Part shown: positions 1 through 7,654 of the stretch, one piece after another
How the letters are laid out: the number at the start of each line of letters is the position of its first letter
How positions within the stretch are numbered: the first letter of the stretch is position 1
NCBI GenBank assembly: GCA_002347285.1
Contig: DDXW01000029.1
Coordinates: 1 to 15,642 of the forward strand
Direction of reading: 5' to 3'
DNA length: 15,642 nt
From: Rhodocyclaceae bacterium UBA2250
Lineage (GTDB): Bacteria > Pseudomonadota > Gammaproteobacteria > Burkholderiales > Rhodocyclaceae
Program-made: the position numbers and the translations under genes
The notes under the pieces: generated by a model
Told to the model about the DNA's origin: nothing
What the model saw: the letters and a program-made list of their open reading frames with translations, nothing else
Databases searched by the model: none

Positions 1-1166
1 AGCATGTAGTAGTAGGTGTCGCAGGAGACGACGATGGACTTGTACATATCGACCATGCCATGCCCGCCCTTCTTGTCGTCGCGGAAGGTATGGTTGCCGA
101 AGGTGAAGAAGCCCGGATCGGCGATCGCCTGCTCGGGCCGGCGCTTGCCGAGCGTCAGCGCGCCGAGCGCCATGAACGGCTTGAAGGTCGAGCCGGGCGG
201 ATAGGCGCCGTTGAGCGCACGGTTGACCATCGGCTTGTCCGGCGAGTTGTTGAGCGCCTCCCAGTCGGCGGCCGCGATGCCATCGACGAACAGGTTCGGA
301 TCGTAGTTCGGCACCGACACCAGCGCGAGGATGCCGCCGGTGGCCGGCTCGATCGCCACCAGGGCGCCCCTGCGGTCGCCGAAGGCCTGTTCGGCGATCT
401 CCTGCAGCTTCGCGTCGAGCGTCAGCGTCAGGTTGTTGCCGGCCACCGGCGCGGTGCGCGCCAGCGTGCGCACCGGCCGGCCGCCGGCATCGACCTCGAC
501 CTGCTCGAAGCCGGTGGTGCCGTGCAGCTCGAACTCGTAATGCTGCTCGAGGCCGGTCTTGCCGAAATGGTCGGTGCCGCGGTAGTTGTTCTCCGCCTCG
601 CGTTCCTCGATCCGCCCCAGGTCGCGCTCGGTGATGCGGCCGATGTAGCCGAGCACGTGCGCGGCGAAGGCGCCGCGCGGATACTGACGGAACAGACGCG
701 CCTTGATGTCGACGCCGGGAAAGCGGAAGCGCCGCGCGATGAACTTCGCCACCTCCTCGTCGGTCAGCCGCGTCCTGATCGGCAACGATTCGAAGCGCTT
801 GCTCTCTTCCATGAGCTTCTTGAAGCGCTTGCGGTCCTTCGCCTCAATGGCGATGAAATCGGCGAGCCGATCGATCGTCGCCTCGAGATCCTTCACCTGT
901 GTCGGCGTGATTTCCAGGGTGTAGGCGGAATAGTTGCGCGCCAGCACGACGCCGTTGCGGTCGACGATCACGCCGCGGTTCGGCGTGACCGGCACCAGCG
1001 AGATGCGGTTCTCCTCGGCGCGGGTGCGATAGTAGTCGTGCTGGATCACCTGCAGCCAGACGAAGCGGGCGAACAGCAGCGCGAAGCAGACCAGCACGAA
1101 ACCGCCGGCGAACACGATGCGCCTGCCGAAACGCTCCAGCCCTTCCTGCGGGTTCGCGAATTCCAT
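1..1166 (-). CDS. mrdA: Penicillin-binding protein 2 (peptidoglycan D,D-transpeptidase), 3' end missing
   Basis: Class B penicillin-binding protein that cross-links lateral-wall peptidoglycan in the elongasome, anchored in the inner membrane with its catalytic domain in the periplasm. The 388 codons present begin MEFANPQEGLERFGRR, followed by one membrane helix at about residues 17-37, the dimerisation/pedestal region, and the start of the transpeptidase domain. The active-site serine lies in STFK at residues 326-329 (bases 180-191), close to the E. coli PBP2 position, and the second motif SCD is at residues 381-383 (bases 18-26). The KTG motif and C-terminus lie beyond the left edge. The ATG shares one base with the mreD stop (TGATG) and has no strong ribosome-binding site, so translation is probably coupled to mreD. 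rodA would be expected next, outside the window. Family identity is certain; only completeness is unknown. Confidence 0.96.
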   Translation of the reverse strand, partial: MEFANPQEGLERFGRRIVFAGGFVLVCFALLFARFVWLQVIQHDYYRTRAEENRISLVPVTPNRGVIVDRNGVVLARNYSAYTLEITPTQVKDLEATIDRLADFIAIEAKDRKRFKKLMEESKRFESLPIRTRLTDEEVAKFIARRFRFPGVDIKARLFRQYPRGAFAAHVLGYIGRITERDLGRIEEREAENNYRGTDHFGKTGLEQHYEFELHGTTGFEQVEVDAGGRPVRTLARTAPVAGNNLTLTLDAKLQEIAEQAFGDRRGALVAIEPATGGILALVSVPNYDPNLFVDGIAAADWEALNNSPDKPMVNRALNGAYPPGSTFKPFMALGALTLGKRRPEQAIADPGFFTFGNHTFRDDKKGGHGMVDMYKSIVVSCDTYYYM

Positions 1167-1690
1167 CAGATCGGCCGGTTTTCGTCGCGCTCCACCGGCC
1201 GGTACTGCGGCAGCAGCAGCACGTAGTTGAGCGGGTGCCAGAACAGCGTGCCGACGAAGCTCGACAGGAAATAGAGCGCGCCGGGGAACTCGGCGCCGGT
1301 CGCGAGGCGGATCAGCAGCATCGCCAGTTGCGTGCCGAGCAGCAGCGGAAGGACATGCAGGGCCTGCTGGCCGAGCGGAAACCAGAGCACGCGTCGCGAG
1401 AGCCCGCCGGCGGCGAAGGCGAGCAGCACATAGGCGAACGCATGCTGCCCCATGACGCTGCCGTTGGCGACGTCCAGCGCCAGGCCGAAGAAGAAGCCCG
1501 CGCCCATGCCGATCTTGAGCGGCTGATGGATGCACCAGAAGGCCAGCACCAGCGGGAACCAGTCGGGAATGCCCGGCAGGCGCCCGAAAGGGATCAGGTC
1601 GAGCACGAAGGCGACCAGCAGCGACAGGGTGATGAACCAGCCGCGGGCCGGCAGCAGGATGCGGCGCGAGGAATGGGTGGGCTGGATCAT
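1166..1690 (-). CDS. mreD: Rod shape-determining protein MreD
   Basis: Small integral membrane protein of the elongasome that links MreC and the peptidoglycan synthases in the inner membrane. The 174-residue product begins MIQPTHSSRRILLPARG and has about five hydrophobic helices (starting near residues 17, 42, 65, 103 and 138), the usual size and topology of MreD. A longer open frame extends upstream, but I chose the ATG at 1690 because it is preceded by GAGGAG at seven bases and forms an ATGA overlap with the mreC stop. It lies between mreC and mrdA with overlaps on both sides, so it is a middle gene of one transcript. Sequence conservation in this family is low, so the call rests on topology plus position. 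Confidence 0.93.
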   Translation of the reverse strand: MIQPTHSSRRILLPARGWFITLSLLVAFVLDLIPFGRLPGIPDWFPLVLAFWCIHQPLKIGMGAGFFFGLALDVANGSVMGQHAFAYVLLAFAAGGLSRRVLWFPLGQQALHVLPLLLGTQLAMLLIRLATGAEFPGALYFLSSFVGTLFWHPLNYVLLLPQYRPVERDENRPI

Positions 1691-2613
1691 CTGCCCGCTC
1701 CTCGCGGCTTGCGGCCCTTGCCCGGCTTGACGGTTTCTTCCGCACTCTCTTCGGGACGCGGCTGGGCCGGCCGCTTGCCGACCACCAGCACCTGGCCATG
1801 CCGTTCCACGCCGGCGAGCGGCGCGCACTCGATGCGGGCGAAGGAGTAGGAATTGTCGCGATCGATGCTGACGACTTTCGCCACCGGCAAGCCGGGCAGG
1901 TAGACGCCGTCGAGACCGGACGTGACCAGCGTGTCATCCGGCTGAACGTCGGCATTCGCCGGCAGGAACTTGAGTTCCAGCGCGCCGCCGCCGGCGCCGG
2001 CCAGCACCGCGCGCAGGCCGTTGCGCGCCACCTGCACCGGGATCATCTGGTTCTTGTCGGTCAGCAGCGTCACCTCGCTGGTCAACGGGAACGCACGGGT
2101 CACCTGGCCGACGACGCCGAGATCGTCGATCACCGCCTGGCCGGCTTCGATGCCGTGCGTCGCGCCCCGGTCGATGATGACGCGGCGCGCGAACGGGTCG
2201 CGCGCCGCATAGAGGATTTCGGCCGCCTTGGCCGGCGCATCGAGGCGCTCACCCATTTCGAGCAGCGCGCGCAGGCGGCGGTTCTCGCTGTCCAGATGGC
2301 TCTGGCGCAGCAGCAGGTTGGCTTGGGCGAGCTGGCGCTCGCGCAGCTCGGCGTTCTCGCGCTGCAGGCGGGCGAGATCGGCGAGATAATTGCCGGCCTC
2401 GCCGGCGCCCTCGACCGGCAGCATGACGGCCTTCTGCACCGGCCAGAGCGCGGCGGCCACCGCCGTCCGCAGCGGTTCGAGCAACTGGTAGCGCAGGTCG
2501 GCCACCATCGCGGCGACCGACAGGACGATGAAGAAGCTCAGCCGCGCCAACGGCGCCGGCCCGCGCTTGAAGAACGGCGGCGGCGTATGGCCGATGTGAC
2601 CGCTGGCGGACAT
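1687..2613 (-). CDS. mreC: Rod shape-determining protein MreC
   Basis: Periplasmic scaffold of the elongasome that dimerises and activates PBP2. The 308-residue product has a short cytoplasmic N-terminus with PPPFFKRGPAPLARL (residues 11-25, typical of betaproteobacterial MreC), one membrane helix at about 24-40, a coiled coil at about 72-120 rich in Leu, Glu and Arg, and the double beta-barrel domain after residue 130. The C-terminus is basic and proline-rich. I chose the ATG at 2613; a GGGGGAG ribosome-binding site sits 13 bases upstream, slightly far, so an in-frame TTG at 2616 is a possible alternative. The stop overlaps the mreD start (ATGA). It follows mreB by 84 bases, a gap holding a weak hairpin that could lower expression relative to mreB. 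Confidence 0.95.
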   Translation of the reverse strand: MSASGHIGHTPPPFFKRGPAPLARLSFFIVLSVAAMVADLRYQLLEPLRTAVAAALWPVQKAVMLPVEGAGEAGNYLADLARLQRENAELRERQLAQANLLLRQSHLDSENRRLRALLEMGERLDAPAKAAEILYAARDPFARRVIIDRGATHGIEAGQAVIDDLGVVGQVTRAFPLTSEVTLLTDKNQMIPVQVARNGLRAVLAGAGGGALELKFLPANADVQPDDTLVTSGLDGVYLPGLPVAKVVSIDRDNSYSFARIECAPLAGVERHGQVLVVGKRPAQPRPEESAEETVKPGKGRKPRGAGR

Positions 2614-2655
2614 CAAGGCTGCATCACTCCCCCGGAAAGCAAGAAACACGAAGCC

Positions 2656-2672
2656 GGCGCGGACAGTGCGCC
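2656..2672 (-). terminator. Weak hairpin between mreB and mreC (possible attenuator)
   Basis: On the minus strand GGCGC and GCGCC can pair around a 7-base loop in the 84-base mreB-mreC gap. About ten bases further the transcript becomes moderately T-rich (GTGTTTCTTG). The stem is only five pairs and there is no real U tract, so partial attenuation is a guess. Confidence 0.22.
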
Positions 2673-2697
2673 ACTTGGCAGGCTACCGGGGATGCCC

Positions 2698-3741
2698 TTA
2701 TTCGTTGGCGAAAATACTGCCGAGTTTGTCCATCTTTTCCAGCGCGAGGCCCGAGCCGCGGACAACGCAGGTCAGCGGTTCGTCGGCGACGACGACCGGC
2801 AGCCCCGTCTCCTCCATCAGCAGGCGGTCGAGATCGCGCAGCAGCGCGCCGCCGCCGGTGAGGACCATGCCGCGCTCGGCGATGTCGGCGCCGAGCTCGG
2901 GCGGGGTCTGCTCGAGCGCGATCTTCACCGCGCCGATGATCTGGTTGAGCGGGTCGGACAGCGCCTCGAGGATCTCGTTCGAGGAAATCGTGAAGCTGCG
3001 CGGGATGCCCTCGGCGAGGTTGCGGCCCTTGACTTCCATCTCCTTGACCTCGGAGCCCGGGAAGGCCGAGCCGATCGCCTTCTTGATCGACTCGGCGGTG
3101 GTCTCGCCGATCAGCATGCCGTAGTTGCGGCGGATGTAGTTGATGATCGCGTCGTCGAACTTGTCGCCGCCGACGCGCACCGAACCGGCATAGACCATGC
3201 CGCCCAGCGAGATCACGCCGACTTCCGTCGTGCCGCCGCCGATGTCGACCACCATCGAGCCGGTGGCGTCGGACACCGGCAGGCCGGCGCCGATCGCCGC
3301 GGCCATCGGCTCCTCGATCAGGTAGACGCGCGAGGCGCCGGCGCCGAGCGCCGATTCGCGGATCGCGCGGCGCTCGACCTGGGTCGAGCCGCAGGGCACG
3401 CAGATGATGATGCGCGGGCTCGGGCTGAGCAAACGCGAGTCGTGCACCTTCTTGATGAACTGCTTGAGCATCTGCTCGGTGACGGTGAAGTCGGCGATCA
3501 CGCCGTCCTTCATCGGGCGGATGGCGGTGATGTTGCCGGGCGTCTTGCCGAGCATCTGCTTGGCGGCGGCGCCGACGGCCTGGATCGTCTTCTTGGCGTT
3601 CGGGCCGCCTTCGGTGCGGATCGCGACGACCGAGGGCTCGTCGAGCACGATGCCCTTGCCGCGCACGTAGATCAGCGTGTTCGCGGTGCCGAGGTCGATG
3701 GCCAGGTCGTTGGAAAAATAGGAGCGGAGAAAGGAGAACAT
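2698..3741 (-). CDS. mreB: Rod shape-determining protein MreB (bacterial actin)
   Basis: Actin-like ATPase that forms short membrane-bound filaments and positions lateral-wall synthesis. The 347-residue product is full length for the family. It starts with the amphipathic membrane-targeting segment MFSFLRSYFS, followed by the first phosphate-binding motif (DLAIDLGTANTLIYV, residues 12-26), the second one with core DIGGGTTEVGV, and the adenosine motif with core VLTGGGALLRDLD near the C-terminus. The start at 3741 has AGGAT five bases upstream and keeps the conserved N-terminus intact. It is the first gene of the mreB-mreC-mreD-mrdA transcript and is divergent from gatC. Nothing unusual is visible and the identity is certain. 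Confidence 0.98.
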   Translation of the reverse strand: MFSFLRSYFSNDLAIDLGTANTLIYVRGKGIVLDEPSVVAIRTEGGPNAKKTIQAVGAAAKQMLGKTPGNITAIRPMKDGVIADFTVTEQMLKQFIKKVHDSRLLSPSPRIIICVPCGSTQVERRAIRESALGAGASRVYLIEEPMAAAIGAGLPVSDATGSMVVDIGGGTTEVGVISLGGMVYAGSVRVGGDKFDDAIINYIRRNYGMLIGETTAESIKKAIGSAFPGSEVKEMEVKGRNLAEGIPRSFTISSNEILEALSDPLNQIIGAVKIALEQTPPELGADIAERGMVLTGGGALLRDLDRLLMEETGLPVVVADEPLTCVVRGSGLALEKMDKLGSIFANE

Positions 3742-3877
3742 CGGGATCCTGGATAGGCAAAGCGCAGTTCCGCTGCACGCGGAGGCTGCCGGGAACGATG
3801 ACGCCTATGATACCCTAACGCGCTCCGCAATTTGGCGCTCTCCACCCGAGCATTCCTGAAAAACTCACTTTAAAACC
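3742..3877. promoter_or_regulatory. Divergent mreB / gatC promoter region
   Basis: These 136 bases separate the two divergent operons, so promoters for both are expected here. TATGAT at 3806-3811 on the plus strand and TATCAT at 3812-3807 on the minus strand each differ from the -10 consensus by one base and overlap almost completely. Neither has a good -35 at 16-18 bases. The last 30 bases before gatC are AT-rich. The region must hold control sites; the exact hexamers are a guess. Confidence 0.4.
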
Positions 3878-4165
3878 ATGTCCTTGAGCCTGGACGACGT
3901 CAGCCGCATCGCGCGCCTGGCCCGCATCGAGATCTCCCCCGCCGAAGCCGAGCAGACCCGCGCACAGCTCAACGGCATCCTCGCCTTCATCGAGCAGCTG
4001 CAGGCCGTCGATACCGACGGCATCGAACCGATGGCGCATGCCGTCGACGTCGTGCAGCGTCTGCGTTCCGACAGCGTCACCGAAACCGACCGCCGCGACG
4101 CCTTCCAGGTGATCGCACCCGAAACCGAAGCCGGCCTGTATCTGGTTCCGAAGGTGATCGAATGA
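3878..4165 (+). CDS. gatC: Aspartyl/glutamyl-tRNA amidotransferase subunit C
   Basis: Small subunit of GatCAB, which converts Glu-tRNA(Gln) and/or Asp-tRNA(Asn) to the amidated forms; GatC wraps around GatA and holds the GatA-GatB interface. The 95-residue product is the standard length, with the conserved N-terminus MSLSLDDVSRIARLARIEI, a two-helix segment including LNGILAFIEQLQ, and the C-terminal pattern RRDAFQVIAPETEAGLYLVPKVIE, which inserts at the interface. No clear ribosome-binding site precedes the ATG; the bases just upstream are AT-rich (TTTAAAACC). The stop overlaps the gatA start (ATGA). It is the first gene of the operon and divergent from mreB. Confidence 0.97.
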   Translation: MSLSLDDVSRIARLARIEISPAEAEQTRAQLNGILAFIEQLQAVDTDGIEPMAHAVDVVQRLRSDSVTETDRRDAFQVIAPETEAGLYLVPKVIE

Positions 4166-5628
4166 CTGATTTCGTCAACGCATCGCTCCGGGAGATCGCC
4201 GCCGCGCTGGCGCAGAAGAAGATTTCCAGCGTCGAACTGACGACGCTGTTCCTCGACCGCATTGAGCAGCTCAACCCGACCCTCAACGCCTTCATCACGG
4301 TCGACCGCGACAAGGCGCTCGCCGCCGCGCACGCGGCTGATGCGAAACTCGGCGCCGGCGGGGCGGCCACCTTGACGGGAATCCCGCTCGCGCACAAGGA
4401 CATCTTCTGCGCCGAAGGCTGGCGCACCACCTGCGGCTCGAAGATGCTCGCCGACTTCGTCGCGCCCTACGACGCCCACGTCGTCGAGCGCCTGAACGCG
4501 GCGGGGATGGTGCCGCTCGGCAAGTGCAACATGGACGAGTTCGCGATGGGCTCGTCGAACGAAACCTCGTTCTTCGGTCCGGTGAAGAACCCCTGGAACC
4601 CGGCTTGCGTGCCCGGCGGCTCCTCGGGCGGCTCGGCCGCCGCGGTCGCCGCGCGCCTCGCCCCGGCCGCCACCGGCACCGACACCGGCGGCTCGATCCG
4701 CCAGCCGGCCGCGCTGTGCGGCCTGACCGGCCTCAAGCCGACCTACGGCGTGGTGTCGCGCTACGGCATGATCGCCTTCGCCTCCTCGCTCGACCAGGGC
4801 GGACCGATGGCGAAGTCGGCCGAGGACTGCGCGCTGCTGCTGGGCGCGATGGCCGGCTTCGATCCGCGCGACTCGACCTCGCTCGAGCGTCCCGCGGAAG
4901 ACTACTGCCGCGACCTGGACAAGCCCCTGCAAGGATTGCGCATCGGCCTGCCGCGCGAGTTCTTCGGCGCAGGCATGGACGCCGGCGTGCGCGCCGCGGT
5001 CGACGCCGCGCTGGCCGAGTATCGCAAGCTCGGCGCCACGACGGTCGAAGTTTCTCTGCCGAACTCGGGCCTGTCGGTGCCCGCCTATTACGTGATCGCG
5101 CCGGCCGAGGCCAGCTCGAACCTGTCGCGCTTCGACGGCGTGCGCTACGGCCACCGCGCCGCCGACTACGCCGACCTCGACGACATGTATGCCAAATCCC
5201 GCGCCGAAGGCTTCGGCGCCGAGGTCAAGCGCCGCATCCTGATCGGCACCTACGTGCTCTCGCACGGCTACTACGACGCCTACTACCTCAAGGCGCAGAA
5301 GGTCCGCCGCCTGATCGCCGCCGACTTCCAGGAAGCCTTCAAGTCCTGCGACGTCATCGCGGGGCCGACGGCCCCGTCGGTCGCCTTCAAGTTCGGCGCG
5401 AAGAGCGCCGACCCGGTGCAGATGTACCTCTCCGACATCTACACGATCGCCGTCAACCTCGCCGGCCTGCCCGGCATGTCGATCCCCTGCGGCTTCGACA
5501 AGGATTTGCCGGTCGGCCTGCAACTGGTCGCGCCCTGGTTCGGCGAGGCGCGCATGCTCAACGTCGCGCATCGCTACCAGTTGGTCACCGACTGGCATGC
5601 GCGCATGCCGGCGGAGCCGGCCGCATGA
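4162..5628 (+). CDS. gatA: Aspartyl/glutamyl-tRNA amidotransferase subunit A
   Basis: Glutaminase subunit of GatCAB, an amidase-signature enzyme that releases ammonia from glutamine for transfer to the mischarged tRNA. The 488-residue product carries the Ser-cisSer-Lys triad: Lys79 in GIPLAHKDIF, cis-Ser154 in the glycine/serine loop PGGSSGGSAA (151-160), and nucleophile Ser178 in TGTDTGGSIRQPA. These numbers match my recollection of the S. aureus GatA numbering. The start overlaps the gatC stop and has AAGGTGAT just upstream. The stop overlaps the start of the small lipoprotein gene at 5625, so that gene is coupled to gatA. Full length, all key residues present. Confidence 0.98.
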   Translation: MTDFVNASLREIAAALAQKKISSVELTTLFLDRIEQLNPTLNAFITVDRDKALAAAHAADAKLGAGGAATLTGIPLAHKDIFCAEGWRTTCGSKMLADFVAPYDAHVVERLNAAGMVPLGKCNMDEFAMGSSNETSFFGPVKNPWNPACVPGGSSGGSAAAVAARLAPAATGTDTGGSIRQPAALCGLTGLKPTYGVVSRYGMIAFASSLDQGGPMAKSAEDCALLLGAMAGFDPRDSTSLERPAEDYCRDLDKPLQGLRIGLPREFFGAGMDAGVRAAVDAALAEYRKLGATTVEVSLPNSGLSVPAYYVIAPAEASSNLSRFDGVRYGHRAADYADLDDMYAKSRAEGFGAEVKRRILIGTYVLSHGYYDAYYLKAQKVRRLIAADFQEAFKSCDVIAGPTAPSVAFKFGAKSADPVQMYLSDIYTIAVNLAGLPGMSIPCGFDKDLPVGLQLVAPWFGEARMLNVAHRYQLVTDWHARMPAEPAA

Positions 5629-6167
5629 CGGCGACACCCGGCCTGCGCCTCGCGCTGCTGCTGGCCGCGCTCGCCGGCTGCGCCACCGCGCCGGAGCCGC
5701 CGCCCCCGCCGGCGACGAGCGCGCCGGCCGCCGAGCCGCCGACATCGCAGGGACCCGTCCGGCCCGCGCTGCGCCAGGACACGCTCAAGCACCTCGCCAA
5801 CCGCAACCTCAAGCCGATCCCGACGCGGCCGCTGAACGCCAAGGCCAGCTGCAGCTTCAAGGACGAGACCGGCTATCGCGGCCAGCTGCAGCTCGACGTC
5901 AAGGCGGCGAAAGTCGAGAAGCTCCTCGCGCGCGTCGAAGTGCCGAAGCAGGGCAACTGCAGCTTCCGCCTGGCCGACTTCCGGCAGACCGAGACGTTGC
6001 CGATCGTGGTGCTCGCCGCCAGGAAGGGCGCCTGCAAGGTCAGCCTCTGGGAGCAGGGTGACCAGGTCACCGTCGCGTTCCGCGATTGCCGCGCCGAGTG
6101 CGGCGGCAATGCCGTGGATTATCTCTGGCCCATTCTGGTCGACAACCGGAAGGGCAGCTGTTCATGA
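5625..6167 (+). CDS. Small cysteine-rich lipoprotein of unknown function, inside the gat operon
   Basis: I do not recognise the family. The 180-residue product begins MTATPGLRLALLLAALAGC, a lipoprotein signal peptide with lipobox LAGC and lipidated Cys19, so the mature protein should be membrane-anchored and outside the cytoplasm. A low-complexity Pro/Ala linker follows to about residue 45. The remaining 130 residues hold six cysteines: two in repeated CSF contexts (KASCSF and GNCSF), then GACK, the close pair RDC..AEC, and a near-terminal GSCS. Even number and spacing suggest disulfides. The ATG overlaps the gatA stop (ATGA) and gatB follows after ten bases, so it is co-transcribed with a cytoplasmic tRNA enzyme with which it has no obvious functional link. 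The open frame extends far upstream, but that part is a shadow of gatA. Confidence 0.82.
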   Translation: MTATPGLRLALLLAALAGCATAPEPPPPPATSAPAAEPPTSQGPVRPALRQDTLKHLANRNLKPIPTRPLNAKASCSFKDETGYRGQLQLDVKAAKVEKLLARVEVPKQGNCSFRLADFRQTETLPIVVLAARKGACKVSLWEQGDQVTVAFRDCRAECGGNAVDYLWPILVDNRKGSCS

Positions 6168-6177
6168 AAGTCACGTT

Positions 6178-7617
6178 ATGAGCCAGTGGGAAGTCGTCAT
6201 CGGCCTGGAAACCCACGTCCAGCTGCAAACCAAGTCGAAGATTTTTTCGGGCGCCAGCACCGCCTTCGGCGCCGAGCCGAACCGCCAGGCCTGCGCGGTG
6301 GACATCGCGCTGCCCGGCGTGCTGCCGGTGCTCAACCGCGAGGCGGTGGTCTGCGCGATCAAGTTCGGCCTCGCGGTCGGCGCGAACATCGCGCCGCGCT
6401 CGGTCTTCGCGCGCAAGAACTACTTCTACCCCGACCTGCCCAAGGGCTACCAGATCAGCCAGTTCGAGATTCCGGTCGTCGCCGGCGGCGGGCTGACGAT
6501 CCGGGTTGGTGAAACTGAAAAGTTCGTGCATCTGACCCGTGCCCATCTCGAAGAAGATGCCGGCAAGTCGCTGCACGAGGACTTCCACGGCAAGACCGGC
6601 ATCGACCTCAACCGCGCCGGCACGCCACTGCTGGAGATCGTCACCGAGCCCGACATGCGCTCCTCCGCCGAAGCGGTCGCCTATGCGAAGGCCCTCCATT
6701 CGCTCGTCACCTGGATCGGCATCTGCGACGGCAACATGCAGGAAGGCTCGTTCCGCTGCGACGCCAACGTCTCGGTGCGCAAGCCGGGCGGCCCCCTGGG
6801 CACGCGCCGCGAGATCAAGAACCTCAACTCCTTCCGCTTCCTGCAGCAGGCCATCGACTACGAGATCCAGTGGCAGATCGCCGAGATCGAGGAAGGCCGC
6901 AAGATCCAGCAGGCCACCGTGCTGTTCGACCCCGACACCGGCGAGACGCGCGCGATGCGCAGCAAGGAAGACGCGCACGACTACCGCTACTTCCCCGACC
7001 CCGACCTGCTGCCGCTCGAGATCCAGCCCGAGTGGATCGCGGCGGTAAAGGCCGGCCTGCCCGAGCTGCCGCAGGCGATGCAGCAACGCTTCCAGGCCAG
7101 CTACGGCCTGTCGGCCTACGACGCGGCGACGCTCGCCGCGACGCGCGACAGTGCGCGGTTTTACGAGGATGCCCTGGCCGTCGCCGGCAAGGACAATGCG
7201 AAGCTCTGCGCCAACTGGGTGATGGGCGAACTCGCCGCGCGGCTGAACCGCGACGAGAAGGAGATCGCCGCCAGTCCCGTATCCGCCGCGCAACTGGCCG
7301 GCATGATCCGGCGCATCGCCGACGGCACGCTCTCCTCCAAGCTCGCCAAGGAAGTGTTCGACGCGCTGTGGAACGGCGACGGCAAGGACGCCGACGCCAT
7401 CATCGAGGTGCGCGGCCTCCGGCAGGTTTCCGACGCCTCGGCCATCGAGCCGATCATCGACGAAGTGCTCGCCGCCAACCCGAAGTCGGTCGAGGAATTC
7501 CGCACCGGCAAGGAGAAGGCCTTCAACGCGCTGGTCGGCCAGGTGATGAAGGCCAGCAAAGGAAAGGCGAACCCGCAGCAGGTCAACGACCTGCTCCGGA
7601 AAAAGCTTTCCGCGTGA
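6178..7617 (+). CDS. gatB: Aspartyl/glutamyl-tRNA amidotransferase subunit B
   Basis: tRNA-binding kinase/amidotransferase subunit of GatCAB; it phosphorylates the mischarged Glu or Asp and transfers ammonia arriving from GatA. The 479-residue product has the N-terminal signature WEVVIGLETHVQL (residues 4-16), the motif YFYPDLPKGYQISQFEIP (82-99), and the GatB signature GIDLNRAGTPLLEIV (141-155), with the C-terminal YqeY-like tRNA-binding domain after about residue 330. The frame is open upstream into the lipoprotein gene, but the ATG at 6178 gives the conserved N-terminus. The upstream site GAAAG is weak. It is separated from gatA by the inserted lipoprotein gene, and its 3' end converges on the gene ending at 7639. 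Confidence 0.97.
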   Translation: MSQWEVVIGLETHVQLQTKSKIFSGASTAFGAEPNRQACAVDIALPGVLPVLNREAVVCAIKFGLAVGANIAPRSVFARKNYFYPDLPKGYQISQFEIPVVAGGGLTIRVGETEKFVHLTRAHLEEDAGKSLHEDFHGKTGIDLNRAGTPLLEIVTEPDMRSSAEAVAYAKALHSLVTWIGICDGNMQEGSFRCDANVSVRKPGGPLGTRREIKNLNSFRFLQQAIDYEIQWQIAEIEEGRKIQQATVLFDPDTGETRAMRSKEDAHDYRYFPDPDLLPLEIQPEWIAAVKAGLPELPQAMQQRFQASYGLSAYDAATLAATRDSARFYEDALAVAGKDNAKLCANWVMGELAARLNRDEKEIAASPVSAAQLAGMIRRIADGTLSSKLAKEVFDALWNGDGKDADAIIEVRGLRQVSDASAIEPIIDEVLAANPKSVEEFRTGKEKAFNALVGQVMKASKGKANPQQVNDLLRKKLSA

Positions 7618-7618
7618 A

Positions 7619-7639
7619 ACTCGGTTCTGGCGGGGCGGC
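7619..7639 (+). repeat. 21-nt near-repeat, copy 1
   Basis: ACTCGGTTCTGG followed by CGGGGCGGC. It matches 14785-14805 at 20 of 21 positions (T/C at the tenth base). It starts two bases after the gatB stop and ends at the first base of the stop codon of the convergent minus-strand gene. The GC-rich half recurs by chance elsewhere; the ACTCGGTTC half makes the match notable. Confidence 0.4.
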
Positions 7640-7654
7640 TACTTCCTGGCCGCC
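7634..7654. terminator. GC-rich hairpin at the convergent end of gatB and the 7639 gene
   Basis: GGCGGC (7634-7639) pairs with GCCGCC (7649-7654) around a 9-base loop. It sits exactly between two convergent genes, which suits a bidirectional stop, but there is no T tract on either strand and half of the stem is coding. Confidence 0.25.

Noticed and set aside
1798..3756. A 652-codon open frame on the plus strand antisense to mreC and mreB
   Set aside because: Its product is Arg/Ala/Asp/His-rich with no domain pattern, the usual third-position effect of a GC-rich genome opposite real genes.
4524..6167. A long frame that would fuse 367 residues onto the lipoprotein in the gat operon
   Set aside because: The upstream part is gatA read in a wrong frame, and the signal peptide and ATGA overlap place the true start at 5625.
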